DNA from: Strigops habroptila | Taxonomy: Eukaryota; Chordata; Aves; Psittaciformes; Psittacidae | Assembly (NCBI RefSeq): GCF_004027225.2 | Contig: NC_044277.2 | Span: 102,169,725 to 102,233,724 of the forward strand | Length of the DNA stretch: 64,000 nucleotides | Direction: 5' to 3' | Shown: in pieces, positions 14,701-25,800 of the stretch | How positions within the stretch are numbered: the first letter of the stretch is position 1 | Layout of the letters: the number at the start of each line of letters is the position of its first letter | Notes under the pieces: model-generated | Databases searched by the model: none | What the model saw: the letters and a program-made list of their open reading frames with translations, nothing else | Told to the model about the DNA's origin: nothing | Translations under genes and position numbers: made by a program

Positions 14701-16503
14701 TTCTTCGTGATGCAGTCTCCCATCCTGGATGAAAATCCAGGCTACATCTCTCTGCATGAGCACACTTCCCTCATAGGCTCCAACAGCCTCCAAAAAAAGA
14801 AATGCAGCACCTATCAGCACACACTGACAGGGCAGAGCTGTGGGGTTTTGATGGAGATTTAAGACCCATGGAAAAAATTGCAGCACCAAAACTCGCTTAC
14901 AGAAGGAAGGTATAAAAGATCCTTTAAATCCACATCCCGCCAGGCTAGCAGCCCATCCAGCCTCATGTCCTGCCTCCAACAGAGGAGCTTTTAGAAACTG
15001 TAAAGCCTTCCTAGGGAAAAGGCTGAGCCCAGCCATGGAGGTGTGCTTCAAGTCCGCAGGAGCCCTGTGAAACCTTGAGCCCCTGTTTATAACTAATGCC
15101 AAATTAGGGGTTCTGGAAACAGGACCTTCTGGCACAGGTATCACGAGACACAGGTAGTCACAGGCAAGCCCCCAAACACAGCCGATCTCCTGCACACCTT
15201 AAGAACAGCTCCCAAGAGCTGCGCTCCAGGCACAACTCCTGCATGGAGCTACATCAAACTGCACGTGTCCAAGTGGAAATAAATTCATGTGGTGCCACAG
15301 AAGGAAATTTCCCCAAATCGATCACACCAAAGAAGCAAAAGAGCTTGACCCTGGATATCCCCAGGATCACACAAACCCCAAGTCTCCAAACCCCAAACGA
15401 GCCCTGTGTTCTCAGTCCACGCACCCGCAATGCATGCAGACCCTGCACCGCGCCAGGAGCGGGTCTACTTCCAATAACCACGGGATTACAAGACAGGAAT
15501 TGAAGAGGAGGATGAAAGCAGCAGCCGCGGGTGAAACCGCTCTCCAGGCTGAGCCGGGCCAGCGACAGCCGCGCTTGGCCGCCGGCGGGCCCTGGCGAGC
15601 AGCCGCCGCACACCCACTGCTGCTGGCGCACAGCTCCCACCTCCGCTCCGCTCCCCGGCGGCTGCGGAGGGCTGAGGTTTGGTGCCGGCAGAATGAATCC
15701 TCCCGGAGCAGCAGCCTGACTCACGGCACAGCTCCCCACGACAGCCTGTCACTCCATCCAGGTGGAAATCCAGCTTCCCAGCTCTGCCAGGAGGCACGGC
15801 CGCTCATGCCATGCGGGTACCGGCTTCCATCGCCCGCCGCTAAGCCTTCCTCCCCGCCGCTCATCCCATCCTCACCACTCAGGACAAGCTGTGCAGGGGG
15901 GACTCTGCTCAGGATGAGGATGGAGAGTGAAGGCCGGGCTGGGCATCCCCACAGCTCACGGGACACGCTGCTTTCCACCGAGGCAGGACCCAAGTGACTG
16001 CAGCCAGCCACGCACCCACCGGCTCAACACTTCAACGCACCCCGAAAGCGGGATCTGACATCAGGGGCTGTCCTGTCAGTCAGCGGCAGCCGGGACAGGC
16101 TTCCAGGTACGCTCATGGCACCGGGCAATAAACACTGGGGAAAACAGTCACCCGAGTGCGCTACCAGGAGGCGAGGGCTGTGCTGGGAAAGGTCAGTGAC
16201 CCAAGGGGAGGCCGGTGCTGCCCGAGCTCCGCACCCCGCACACACCATCCCCCGCCACGGCGAGCCCCTGCTCACCCCCCCGCCTTCCCGAGCCACCTGC
16301 CCGCGGGGACGAGCCCCGCTTGGAGGACTTAAAAGGGGAGGAAGAAAAAGCGACCGAAGCCGGGACCCGGCTGCAAAACTATGGGTCACGGCTGCGAAAA
16401 ACACAGTTAAAAACAAACTGAAAGAGCGAAACGAACCCGCAGCGGGTGCAAGGACCGACCGCGGAGCGCCCCGTCCCCGCGAGTTAGGAGCGGAGGGACT
16501 TAC

Positions 16504-16700
16504 CGGACCGGCGGCGCGGCTACCCGCGGAGGGGCATGGCCGGCGGCTCGGAGCAGCGCGGTGCCCGCGGGTCGGCTCGGCTCGGGTCGGGTCGGGTTTG
16601 GTCGGCTCCGATCCGCTCGGGTCGGGTCGGACAGATTCGGCTCCGCTCGGCGCGGCGACAGCAGCGGGACGCGGGGCGGTGCACAAAAGCAGGAGGAAGC
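16504..16700 (-). other. Candidate non-coding first exon (left-running gene)
   Basis: On the - strand, the sequence ...CCGGTCCG is followed by GTAAGT, a full consensus 5' splice site, at 16503-16498. The last ATG before the donor (the short frame starting near 16537) meets TAG within five codons, so this exon is probably 5' UTR with the start codon in a later exon outside the window. An open - strand frame does run through the exon, but its composition comes from the GGTCG repeat and is unlikely to be protein. The transcription start is not determined, so the upper coordinate is approximate. Confidence 0.45.
16569..16654. repeat. GGTCG/GCTCG minisatellite in the CpG island
   Basis: Imperfect tandem units of five bases (GGTCG, GCTCG, GGTTTG variants) repeat through the core of the promoter. 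On the - strand this lies within or just upstream of the candidate first exon. Confidence 0.75.
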
Positions 16701-17197
16701 AGTGACGCGCGGCGCCGCCGCGGCCAATAGAACGGCGAGGAGGGGCCAGGCTGGCTCCGCCCACACCGAGCGGGATGCCGCGCCACTGGGGGGCGCCACC
16801 GCGGGAGCACCCTCTGGAATAGGGGTGGTGGGACCCAGAGGTCCCACATGGGATTAACCTGATGGAGAGAAACGGTGCTGAGACCTCCTGACCCCGAGAG
16901 ATGGGACTTCGGGGGTTGCAGCCTTGGAGAAGCTGGAGAAACCTTCCCGCAGCAGAGCCTCCACGCAGCCAGGTGGGGTGGGGTGAAGGGATTGCGCTCT
17001 GGTGAATTGGTTTGGATTTGCCACTTCTGGGGGGAACTGAGGCAGGAGCGAGACAGAGATAAGGCCAAAGGGAAGGGGAGGCTCTGGGCTGTTCCTGTTG
17101 TCACAGCCTGCTCACCAGAGCGCCTTAGGGATGCATGGGCAGATCCCTGTGGGAGGTACAGCAGCCTCTGGGCTCCCCCAATTTACACCCACCTGCC

Positions 17198-17690
17198 ATA
17201 GAATCACAGAACGGTTTGGGTTGGAAGGGATCTCAAAGCTCATCCAGTTCCAGCCCCCTGCCATGGGCAGGGACACCTTCCACTAGACCAGGTTGCTCCA
17301 AGCCCCATCCAACCTGGCCTTGAACACTGCCAGGGATGGGGCAGCCACAGCTTCTCTGGGCAACCTGTGCCAGGGCCTCAGCACCCTCACAGGGAAGAAC
17401 TTCTGCCTCAGATCTCAGCTAAATCTCTCCTCTGTCAGTTTAAAGCCATTCCCTCTTGTCTTATCCCTACACGCCCTTGACAAAAGTCCCTCTCCAGCTT
17501 TCTTCTTGTCCCCTTTAGGCACTGGAAGCTGCTCTAAGGTCTTCTTCTCTTCTCCAGGCTGAACAAGCCCAGCTCTCTCAGCCTGTCTCCATAACAGAGG
17601 TGCTCCAGCCCTCAGAACATCTTCATGGCTCCTCAGAACATGCTCCAACAGGTCCACATCCTCTCTTGTGTGTCCAAATCCTTTTGGGCT
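17198..17690 (-). repeat. CR1 LINE 3' end
   Basis: Starts with 'atagaatcacagaacggttt' (reverse complement of the CR1 terminus) and continues through 'ggcagggacaccttccacta', 'gaacactgccagggatgggg' and 'ctgtctccataacagaggtg'. It is about 490 bp, - orientation, 5'-truncated. Confidence 0.9.
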
Positions 17691-19830
17691 CCACTCTCCA
17701 TATGGGGAGAGCCCATGGTGGTGTAAATGCAAAACTGACACATGAGCAAAGGGCCAGCAAGAGCCCTGTGCCTGAAAAGCAGGTCAAAGTGGGACCTGAG
17801 TTTTGTACCTGGTACCACGCAGGCTGGTGGGAAAGAGAGAAAACTCATGCAGACAATGGAAAAAGTGAGAATATTTCTGTGAGTGTTTGCCCGTTTCCCC
17901 ATTTAGTAAATGTGTTGTGGAGAGGAACAGGAACAAAGTCGGTTCAAGATTTGGGGGAGGTGGGTGGGGGAGAGAAAAATGTGCAGAATCCTAAACCCAG
18001 ACCCATTGCCCACAAGTTTTCAAGGACTTGCTGCTGCAAGAAAGTTTGAGCCATTGCCTATAAAGGCAATAGAAACCCCCGTCAGGGACCCCTCCTGAGA
18101 GATTCGGGTCTCACATCCTCATATACAATCGCGTGACCTATTAATAAAATCCATAGAAACCGATTCTGTATATACCAAATAACAGCAGATGGCTCCAGCC
18201 CAAACCGCTCCGGGTTCCCTCACTCCATAAATGATTTTTCCTAGGGCCAGCCATGATCTTGATGTAATTGAATAGGTTTCACTCTTTTCTCTCTCCCTCC
18301 CCCTCCCCAGAATATTTGTGCAGCTTACAGAGAGACATCCAGGGGGACCGAGCTGTTGCTGGAAGGAACCTCTGACTCCAGCTTGCCTCATCCGTTTGGG
18401 AAGCGGCGTAAGTCTATCCTAAGCCACCTGGCTTTGGGAAGGAGATTGCCTTTCTCTGCACCTTCCCTCTGACTCTTAACAGCTTTTAATAAAATCCTGG
18501 TAACTTGGCACATTTGAAATGCTTTGGCTGCTGCCCATCAGGGATGTATGTAATGAATTCTTGTGCTGCAGATGCCTTTCTGAAATAAAGCATATGTGTT
18601 TACCTTGGGAACCAGGCACAGGACCCCAGGATTCCAGGTTCAAGTATTATAAAGCACTGAGAGACAAGCAGCTCTTTTAAAACCCCCTGGGTTTAATGGG
18701 AATCAGTTAGGCAAGCTCCAATTACTGCTGAAAACTTCTTCCAAGTGGGTTCTCCTTTCTGAACATGTTTGATGCCCCGGGAATCCCGCTATAGGGATTT
18801 CAGTTCTAGGGTGTTCCTAAACAATATAAGGATCATGATATGTGTGAAGCCTGTTTCCATTAATGTCAACAGCTCTCTGCTGATGGGCGTGCTAGGTTTC
18901 TGCCCCGGATTCTGCCTCCTCTTGGAAGCATTTAGAAAGCCTGGCAGAAGAACAGGCGGAGATGTGTGGCTCTGCGCGTAGTTTCACGTGTTCTCCTACA
19001 AGTGCTGGCTGACAGCCTTCACCATGTTTCCGGAGAGGAGTGAAACCCTGGTAGAGAGGCACAGAGGAGAGCTCTGGTAAAACCAGTGTGCTGCACACAG
19101 TGATTGTAGTGGCTTTGTACAGGGAAATAAAATAGATGTGGGCTATTCTCTGTCTGTGAGGACAACATGGCATTCCTTGTACCCATGCAGCCAAACCTTC
19201 CCTTCATCTCCAAAACAGTGTCCAAAATGCTCTTAGGAACCATTCTTTGGTGCATGCTGTCCCATGCCGTGTTGGTGTATGTGCCAGTTGGCGAGACGAA
19301 AACAGTGCCACACATAAAACATGTAGATGTGTGCTCTGGTTGTTCCTAGTTGACTGGCATACATGTTGGGGTGGAGATGAAGGACTACATCATCCTGATA
19401 ATATCTTCAGTGAAAAGTTTGATGGCACAAGTGGGTAATAGTGAGCTAGAAGAAAAGCTGATGGCTCATCCGCAGACCAAGAACTTTGCAAATCGCAGCC
19501 CCAGGCTGTTCTTATTTATGCTTCTCCTTTAATGACGTAAGCATTAGTATTTGTTGTGGGGAGAAAAAGGGGAAGATATTTGGCTTTTACCTAACTGCTA
19601 CTATTTTGGGCTATGTTAGGGTTCCTGCAGGAAGTGAACACAGGTCCCAGAGCACCGACCCAATTCTTCTGTGACTAAGTATGCTCTGTCTAACCTGAAA
19701 TTCTCCCATGCCTTCTGTTTGATATAATATCCTTTCTTGCTTCCTGTCCTAAACGGCAGCATAAAGCTGTTGTGTGCTGTGAGACGTCTGTCGGGCTTTC
19801 TCTCCCATCGAGACGGCTGCGTATTGGCGG

Positions 19831-19883
19831 TTGGTGAAATCATTCCTATACTTAGTTTGCAAACCGTATAGGAATGATTCCAA
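19831..19883. repeat. Long hairpin-forming inverted repeat
   Basis: Perfect 14-bp arms AATCATTCCTATAC (19838-19851) and its reverse complement (19866-19879) enclose a second, internal palindrome GTTTGCAAAC (19855-19864). TTGG/CCAA outside the arms (19831-19834, 19880-19883) can extend the stem across a small bulge. Confidence 0.85.
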
Positions 19884-22800
19884 CTTGGTGTAAAGAAACC
19901 GATTTCTTACTCAGGAACTGTACTGCTTCACAGCTGAAGGCTGGAGCTGGTAATGGGCTTGGGTGGGATTTCAGCACGTAGACACAAGCCTGTGATGCTG
20001 AAACCTCTGCATGGCAGCTCCTGGGCTTGGCAGACCTGCGTTGGCTGCAGCTCCTCCTCACCCAAGATTAATCATGGGTCTGCCGTTTGCTGTGGAGAAG
20101 CAGGTGGAAAAAGAGGGATAGAGCTGTCCTATGTCCCACCTAAAGATATTACCCATAGAGAAGTCATATTTATTTTGCTTAAATATTTCCCACCTGTTCT
20201 GTCTGCTGCAAAGCTGAGTAATTTGGGATTACCTGATGGATAAAAAACCTGCTCAGGACGCACAGACCATACATGTCAGTGTTGCTGAGGGGTTTGTGCC
20301 GTTCCCAGAGCATGCCAGAATGTATGCAGAGGTTTGCTGGGGACAGACCTTTGTGGATGGCATTTCTATGTGCAAGAGCCGTGTCGTGGAGCGGTTGAGA
20401 AGGGTGTGAACCAGGTTCAGATCCCTATTGCTGAGGGGCTGCATGCTTCCCGGCTGCCTTTCTCTTCCTCTCCTGTTGCATGAAACACTGCCTGGCTGAT
20501 AGGACCGTATGCTCTGTGCATCAGACGCTGAGATCTGCTGTATGAAAGCCTGCACAGCCAGGCAAGAGCAACAAGTGATCTCTCCGGCTTGGTGGGTTTT
20601 GAAACCTTTCCTCTTCCTTGGCAGAAAACAAACAGTAGGTAACACCTCCTGCCCACACAACGAATTAACCTCGTGGGTTAGAGCCTGGGTTTAAACCTCC
20701 TTGGGCTGAGGAGGAAATGCTGGGCTCCTTCCCAGGCTCTGTGTACGGGATATATCCAGCATCCACTTCAGCCTAAAAGGTAGGTGGCAGCAGCAGCAAC
20801 CGTATTTTAAAAGGAAAGAGACATTCCTGCACTTGGAAGATAAAATGCACAGGCCTCGTCCTAGAGGAGAGGGTTCAGAGCATGAAGACCCAACAGCAGA
20901 ACAGAGGCACACTCTCCATGTGCTGTCACCCATCAACCACTCGGGAATACTGCAACGCCCCATCTTGGGAGTTAGAAAGTTGCTCTGTGAGGGGGTCAGA
21001 GCAAAGGGGTTTCCCCCAGCCCTCTCTGAGGCAGTGTTTATATCCATCCATCTAACTGTACGCAGCTGACAAGATGGGTTTTTCAGATCTCTGAAAACAA
21101 ACACTGAAGGCTAAGTGTGACACACAGAGGAAGATAGCAGCATGCAGCAACCAGCAGCGTCGATCAACTGAAAGGAACAAGTTTTAACTCATACTTCTTC
21201 CAAGCTGGGTGTGACTACAGTGACATTGAGTTGTATGGATGTTTGGGGTTTTTTCCTGGTAGTCATCACATGCACTTTCATAGCTGAAGGTAAGTTTCCA
21301 CACTGCCTGTGTTCCGTGACTCACCTTCTCTGCCCAAACAGAGGGAAAAACGTGTCCAAAAAGGACAAAGTGAAAGTGAAGAGAAGCTGATTTCTGGGTG
21401 AGTTGTGAAGCAAATGTTGTTGGAGAGCATTTCTCTGTGTCGCTTTTTCATGTATGCACGGAGCTTGGAACTCCTGTTACCAAAACAGTATTTGCAAGGT
21501 GAATTATATATCACACTGATGAAAGGTGTGGAGCTGAAAGCCCTGGAGAGTTACACTACCTATCTGCAAACAGAGCCACTTTAGACTTCCTCAGGTAAGA
21601 TCAGAACTACCTCAGAATATTTGTGGGCTCATCTGACACCTGAATATTGTGGAAAATAGCACAAGAAATACTGTCCTTGTGGCATTCACAGCTAAAACCA
21701 CAAGAAAGCCAAAAATTGCAGAGGACATCCTGCATTTCCATCCCACCTTCCCAGAAAGTTCGAAGAAAATCTTGATACTTTTCCTGAAAAGAACCAAAAT
21801 TCCATCCCTTGCAGCTGGCTCCTGTTGAGTAGAGTCTAAGGGATAAGAGAAGGTCTGACAGAGCATGGTCCAGACATGGGTTTAGGTATGTACATCCTGT
21901 CTGTCGCATTCTTTGTTGCCACTGACTTTGATAGGGTTTTGCTGCTTGAACCTATTTCTCCTGATTGTAAACGTAACTGATCTACAGGGGTGTAGTTAAA
22001 GCCACCCATTATAATCAGTGGATTACAGCTGCCATTTCAATTGATTTTGCACTTGTTACTGTATTCTTGACAAAGCAGCTCCTAGCAGAACCCTTCAGGC
22101 ATATTTGTGCTCCTACAGCTGAAAGGGAATCAAAAGCAGCCATCAAGCCTGAGTTTCTTTGTATTTTTGCCCATCCATCCACGTGGAGCTGGATTTTAGG
22201 TGACAGAAATCAAGGGAAGTAGAGACTCATTTACCGCAACTGGGATCTCTCCCATTGGCCATAAACTTATCTGCGTGCATCAAGTGGAAACCTACAGTTT
22301 TTCCTTTACATCTGTCACGAGGGGGAAGAAATCACCGAAACAATCAAAACCTGACTGTTTACACATGTTTTGTTTTATAAATGGACTTGTATAGAAAGTT
22401 GCAGCGCTGTTGCAGAGACAGCTCACATAAATCTCTTATCACAAAAGCCATATGTCCTCATTTCCTCATCTGCGGTAAAATACAAGCAGCAGCGCTTCAA
22501 TAATTAGGAAGCTGGAGGTAAACCACTCAGCATCCAGCAGTAGGAAAGTGTATATGGGTGAAGGTTACAAAACACAAAACAAAGCAGCTCGGTTTTGAGC
22601 GGTGTCACTTGTCCATACAACTTTCCATGGCGTGACTGTTGTTTGTGCATTAACAAGCCAGTTCCTCCATAGAAGTGATACTGGAGAAACTGGAAAGGTC
22701 CGAGAGGTACCTGATCTTCCCCACTCAGTTCGCTCTGAGCTGGCAGCCTTGTTTCTCATCTCTGCTGGGCAGTCATCGTTCCCTTGGAAAGGACTCAAAA

Positions 22801-25800
22801 TCAGACCTGAAAATGTAGTGGGCTAACCTGCTCCCTTTTAAGTGCCTTTGATATGATCTCCAGAATTATGGAGGGGGAGAAGAGTGTCCATGGGTGGCAC
22901 TGTGAAAACCTGCCTCACCGGATGGATGGCACAGTGGGGGATACCCTGTTTCCTGCATGGATCTTAATGTGGTTTCACCTGGGAAGAAGGAGCAGAAGGG
23001 TCCCACAGGACCCATCAGACATTGTTTGCCTTTTCCCTTAACAAAACTTGGATGACTGTCACCTATGGCCCTTGTTCAGCACTGGTAAGCCAAGCCAGTG
23101 ACACTCACAAACTTTTAGCTTCACCCACATACTTCCATAAAGCTACTATGAGGTGGATAAAAACCGAGTGCCTACAATTAGCACAGCTGCCGTTATGGCA
23201 TGCCTGAATCCTTCCAATCTTTTTTTTCTTTTTTTTTCCAAACAACGGGAGACATTTCCTAAATTTCAGGTCAGCCAGCAATGGTGAAATGCCCTTTCGC
23301 CCAGCGTGGTGTGCTTTGTGTAAGGGGTATTTATTTAATCCATCTGAAACTACATGAGAAAGGAGAGAAATATCCCGGCAGCGAGATAAGATGATTATCT
23401 TCCTGGCAAACAATGGGAACAGGGTCAAAATTAAAAATAATTTGATTGCAAATAGGAAGCCTAGTAAAGCAGCAGGGCTAGAGGAAACATGACTAATTTT
23501 TTTTTAGCTTGTCTGAACTCACACAGCAAAGCTTTGCAAGAGCCATAACTTTGAAATATAGATCTGTAGAAAACCCATGGGGGGAGGATGGCAACAAGCC
23601 AACTGCAGTAGTACAATAGGGGCAAGTTAATGTAGCTGGTAGATCCAACCTAAATGACTAAATAGCAACAGACAAAAGCTATTTTAAGTATAATTTGGTG
23701 GAGACTATAGTAAATATGATTTGGGGAGGCAAGGAGAAAGTGAAGGCTTTTTTCTTGACTCTTTTGGTTTCTATTCCTTTGCCATTCTCCTTGGCAAAAT
23801 GTGGCCAAACCATGATGCCAGGGTCACCTGCAGGATCAGTACCAAGCTCCCCATACTGAGCCTGCAGGCCAATGCTTCACATCCTTGGTCAATGTTGGTT
23901 CTTCCCATCTCCAGCAAAGAACCTTACTTTCTGCAGGGGAGAGAGGAGCTGGCTGCAGGACAGTGATGACCTTGGGGTTTGTCTCCAAGAGAAAATTCTA
24001 ATAGATGTGAAACCTATACAGGGGCCCTTATAAAGGCATTTCCTTCTCATAATGATTTCCCAGCAAAAGTGTTCATATGATTCCCAGAAATACTGCATAC
24101 TAAACCACAGTTCCTTAAAAAATAATTCAACATGAACCAACCTCCATCCAGTGGGAATGTGAAGAAGACCATGCTGTACAGGACAGCTGTTCCTCAGCAT
24201 CCATGCCAGGACTCTAACATCTTCCTCTGTCCCAGACAGCGCTTGTATCTGCTGCAGACATGCTCGTGAGCTGGGGAGACACTGAGACTCACCTGGGCTG
24301 CAGTTCTTCTTGTCCTTCCGTCACAGCCTGTGTGTCAGAAATGGCCTAATGACTATTGATTTAACTCCATGGACAGTGACATTTGGATCTGTGTTTTTAA
24401 ATGCCTAAGATTATTTGACTATATCCTTCTGTAAATATTAGTGTCTAGAATATTCTGTGCTTTTATTAGCATCATTAGAGATGGGTCTCTAACATGAAGG
24501 CAGTCAACACTCAAAATGCCCTGAGCGATAGGGAAGTGATGTTGCACCTGTTTTACAGCAGAAGAAATTTTGCTGTAGATACAGGGTTGAAATGATCAGT
24601 TCCAAGAACACAGGGAGAAGCACGGGACAGAACACGACAAAGATATGATGTTCTCAGGTCTAGTTGTGACCACAAAACCACAATTTCTTTTTTGGCTTTA
24701 AAAGCCTTTCGAACTGAGATTTTTAGTCAACTGAGGGTTGAAGCAAATCCTTGGTAAGCTCTATTGAAGCCATGTTGAATTACATCAGCTGAGGCAGTGG
24801 GTACGCTGAAGTGGTATTAAGCTACCTCAGCTGCAGTTACGCATGTCTGACTCTTTACCTGGGTAAATATTTTATTTAGCATTTTGAGGGCATAATGCAA
24901 GTCAGGTGAGAGTGTGTAGCAAACACGCATGACAGCCATAAGCACTAACTGAGACTAGGTGCTAAACAGTATTTAAGCCACTTGGCAAACCTCAGACAGG
25001 TCCAGTTATTGTAGGTGGATGACAGCTTGCAGAGGGTCATTAGGTTCCTGATGGAGGAAATACCGCTGAAAGGCAGAAGAGGAAATGACAGATTTAATGA
25101 ATAGTGGTCACAAGCTGAACTACAAAGAGCAATCGGTCTGTATGTTTTCCTGCAAGAATGATCATAGCAGAACCAAGGCCAGCTGGTCCCTGCACAGTAT
25201 CTGATGGCAAGACCCCTCCAAACTAGAGGGCATGACAAATAACACCAAGGAAAAGTCTCTGACCAGCAAGAAGAGTGGCTGCATATGTGCAGGCAGTGAA
25301 CTGAACTCCTTGAACAGGGCTATGTCATTCTGCTTCCACCACAAAAGAGATTGCCAAGTCTTTTGCAGTCAAAACATCAAAGCATTGTCTCTGGAATGGG
25401 AGGTCTTGCCATTAAAGACAGGTTGCATTAAAGACCTGTTACTAATGGTTTGGAAAACTGAAAGCTCTAGGTGGAGTATCAGATATGCATGAAAAGAAAG
25501 AGGTGTTCCATGCTGGTGGACAGGATTTAGCATGCTACTTAAAGCCAAGAAAATGAGATTGTAGTTGTCATAGTCAAAGAGACATTTAGAGCATATGTCC
25601 GGACGCAGCAGGACTGGTAGCAGAATCACTACAGTCTGTCTCTGAGCAGTGCTGTGCTATGTGTTGATTGTGGAGGTGTCATGCTTTTATGAAAACAGCT
25701 AATGATGACATGATTAAAGATTCTGTAAAGGGCTCAGAAGGACACTCAGTGAAATGTCAAATAATGATGTCAAACTTTTCATGCGTGACAAGCTACATGC

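Larger units (their letters stand above)
1..16503 (-). other. Probable first intron of an unidentified leftward gene; no coding exon recognised
   Basis: Read on both strands, this stretch shows only short open frames without recognisable protein similarity or paired splice sites. It starts immediately after a consensus donor (GTAAGT, read on the - strand, 16503-16498) and so is best explained as intron 1 of a gene whose coding exons lie to the left of the window. It contains degraded CR1 pieces (about 4195-4275, 6238-6400, 11620-11770), an A14 run (1332-1345), an AT-rich simple repeat (3424-3500) and a perfect hairpin (8152-8183). In mammals MYD88 neighbours include ACAA1, DLEC1, PLCD1, VILL and CTDSPL, but nothing here lets me choose one. 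Confidence 0.45.
15480..16830 (-). promoter_or_regulatory. CpG-island promoter of an unidentified leftward gene
   Basis: GC content and CpG density rise sharply here compared with both flanks, densest at 15490-15720 and 16200-16800. A CCAAT box (16724-16728, CCAAT on + and ATTGG on -) lies upstream of the candidate - strand first exon, which ends at a consensus donor at 16503. The island also contains a GGTCG minisatellite. The direction is inferred from the donor; no equally good + strand donor was noticed. Confidence 0.6.

Noticed and set aside
16024-16764. 246-codon open frame on the - strand through the CpG island
   Set aside because: Its open state follows from high GC and the GGTCG repeat. 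It crosses a consensus donor and has no family resemblance.
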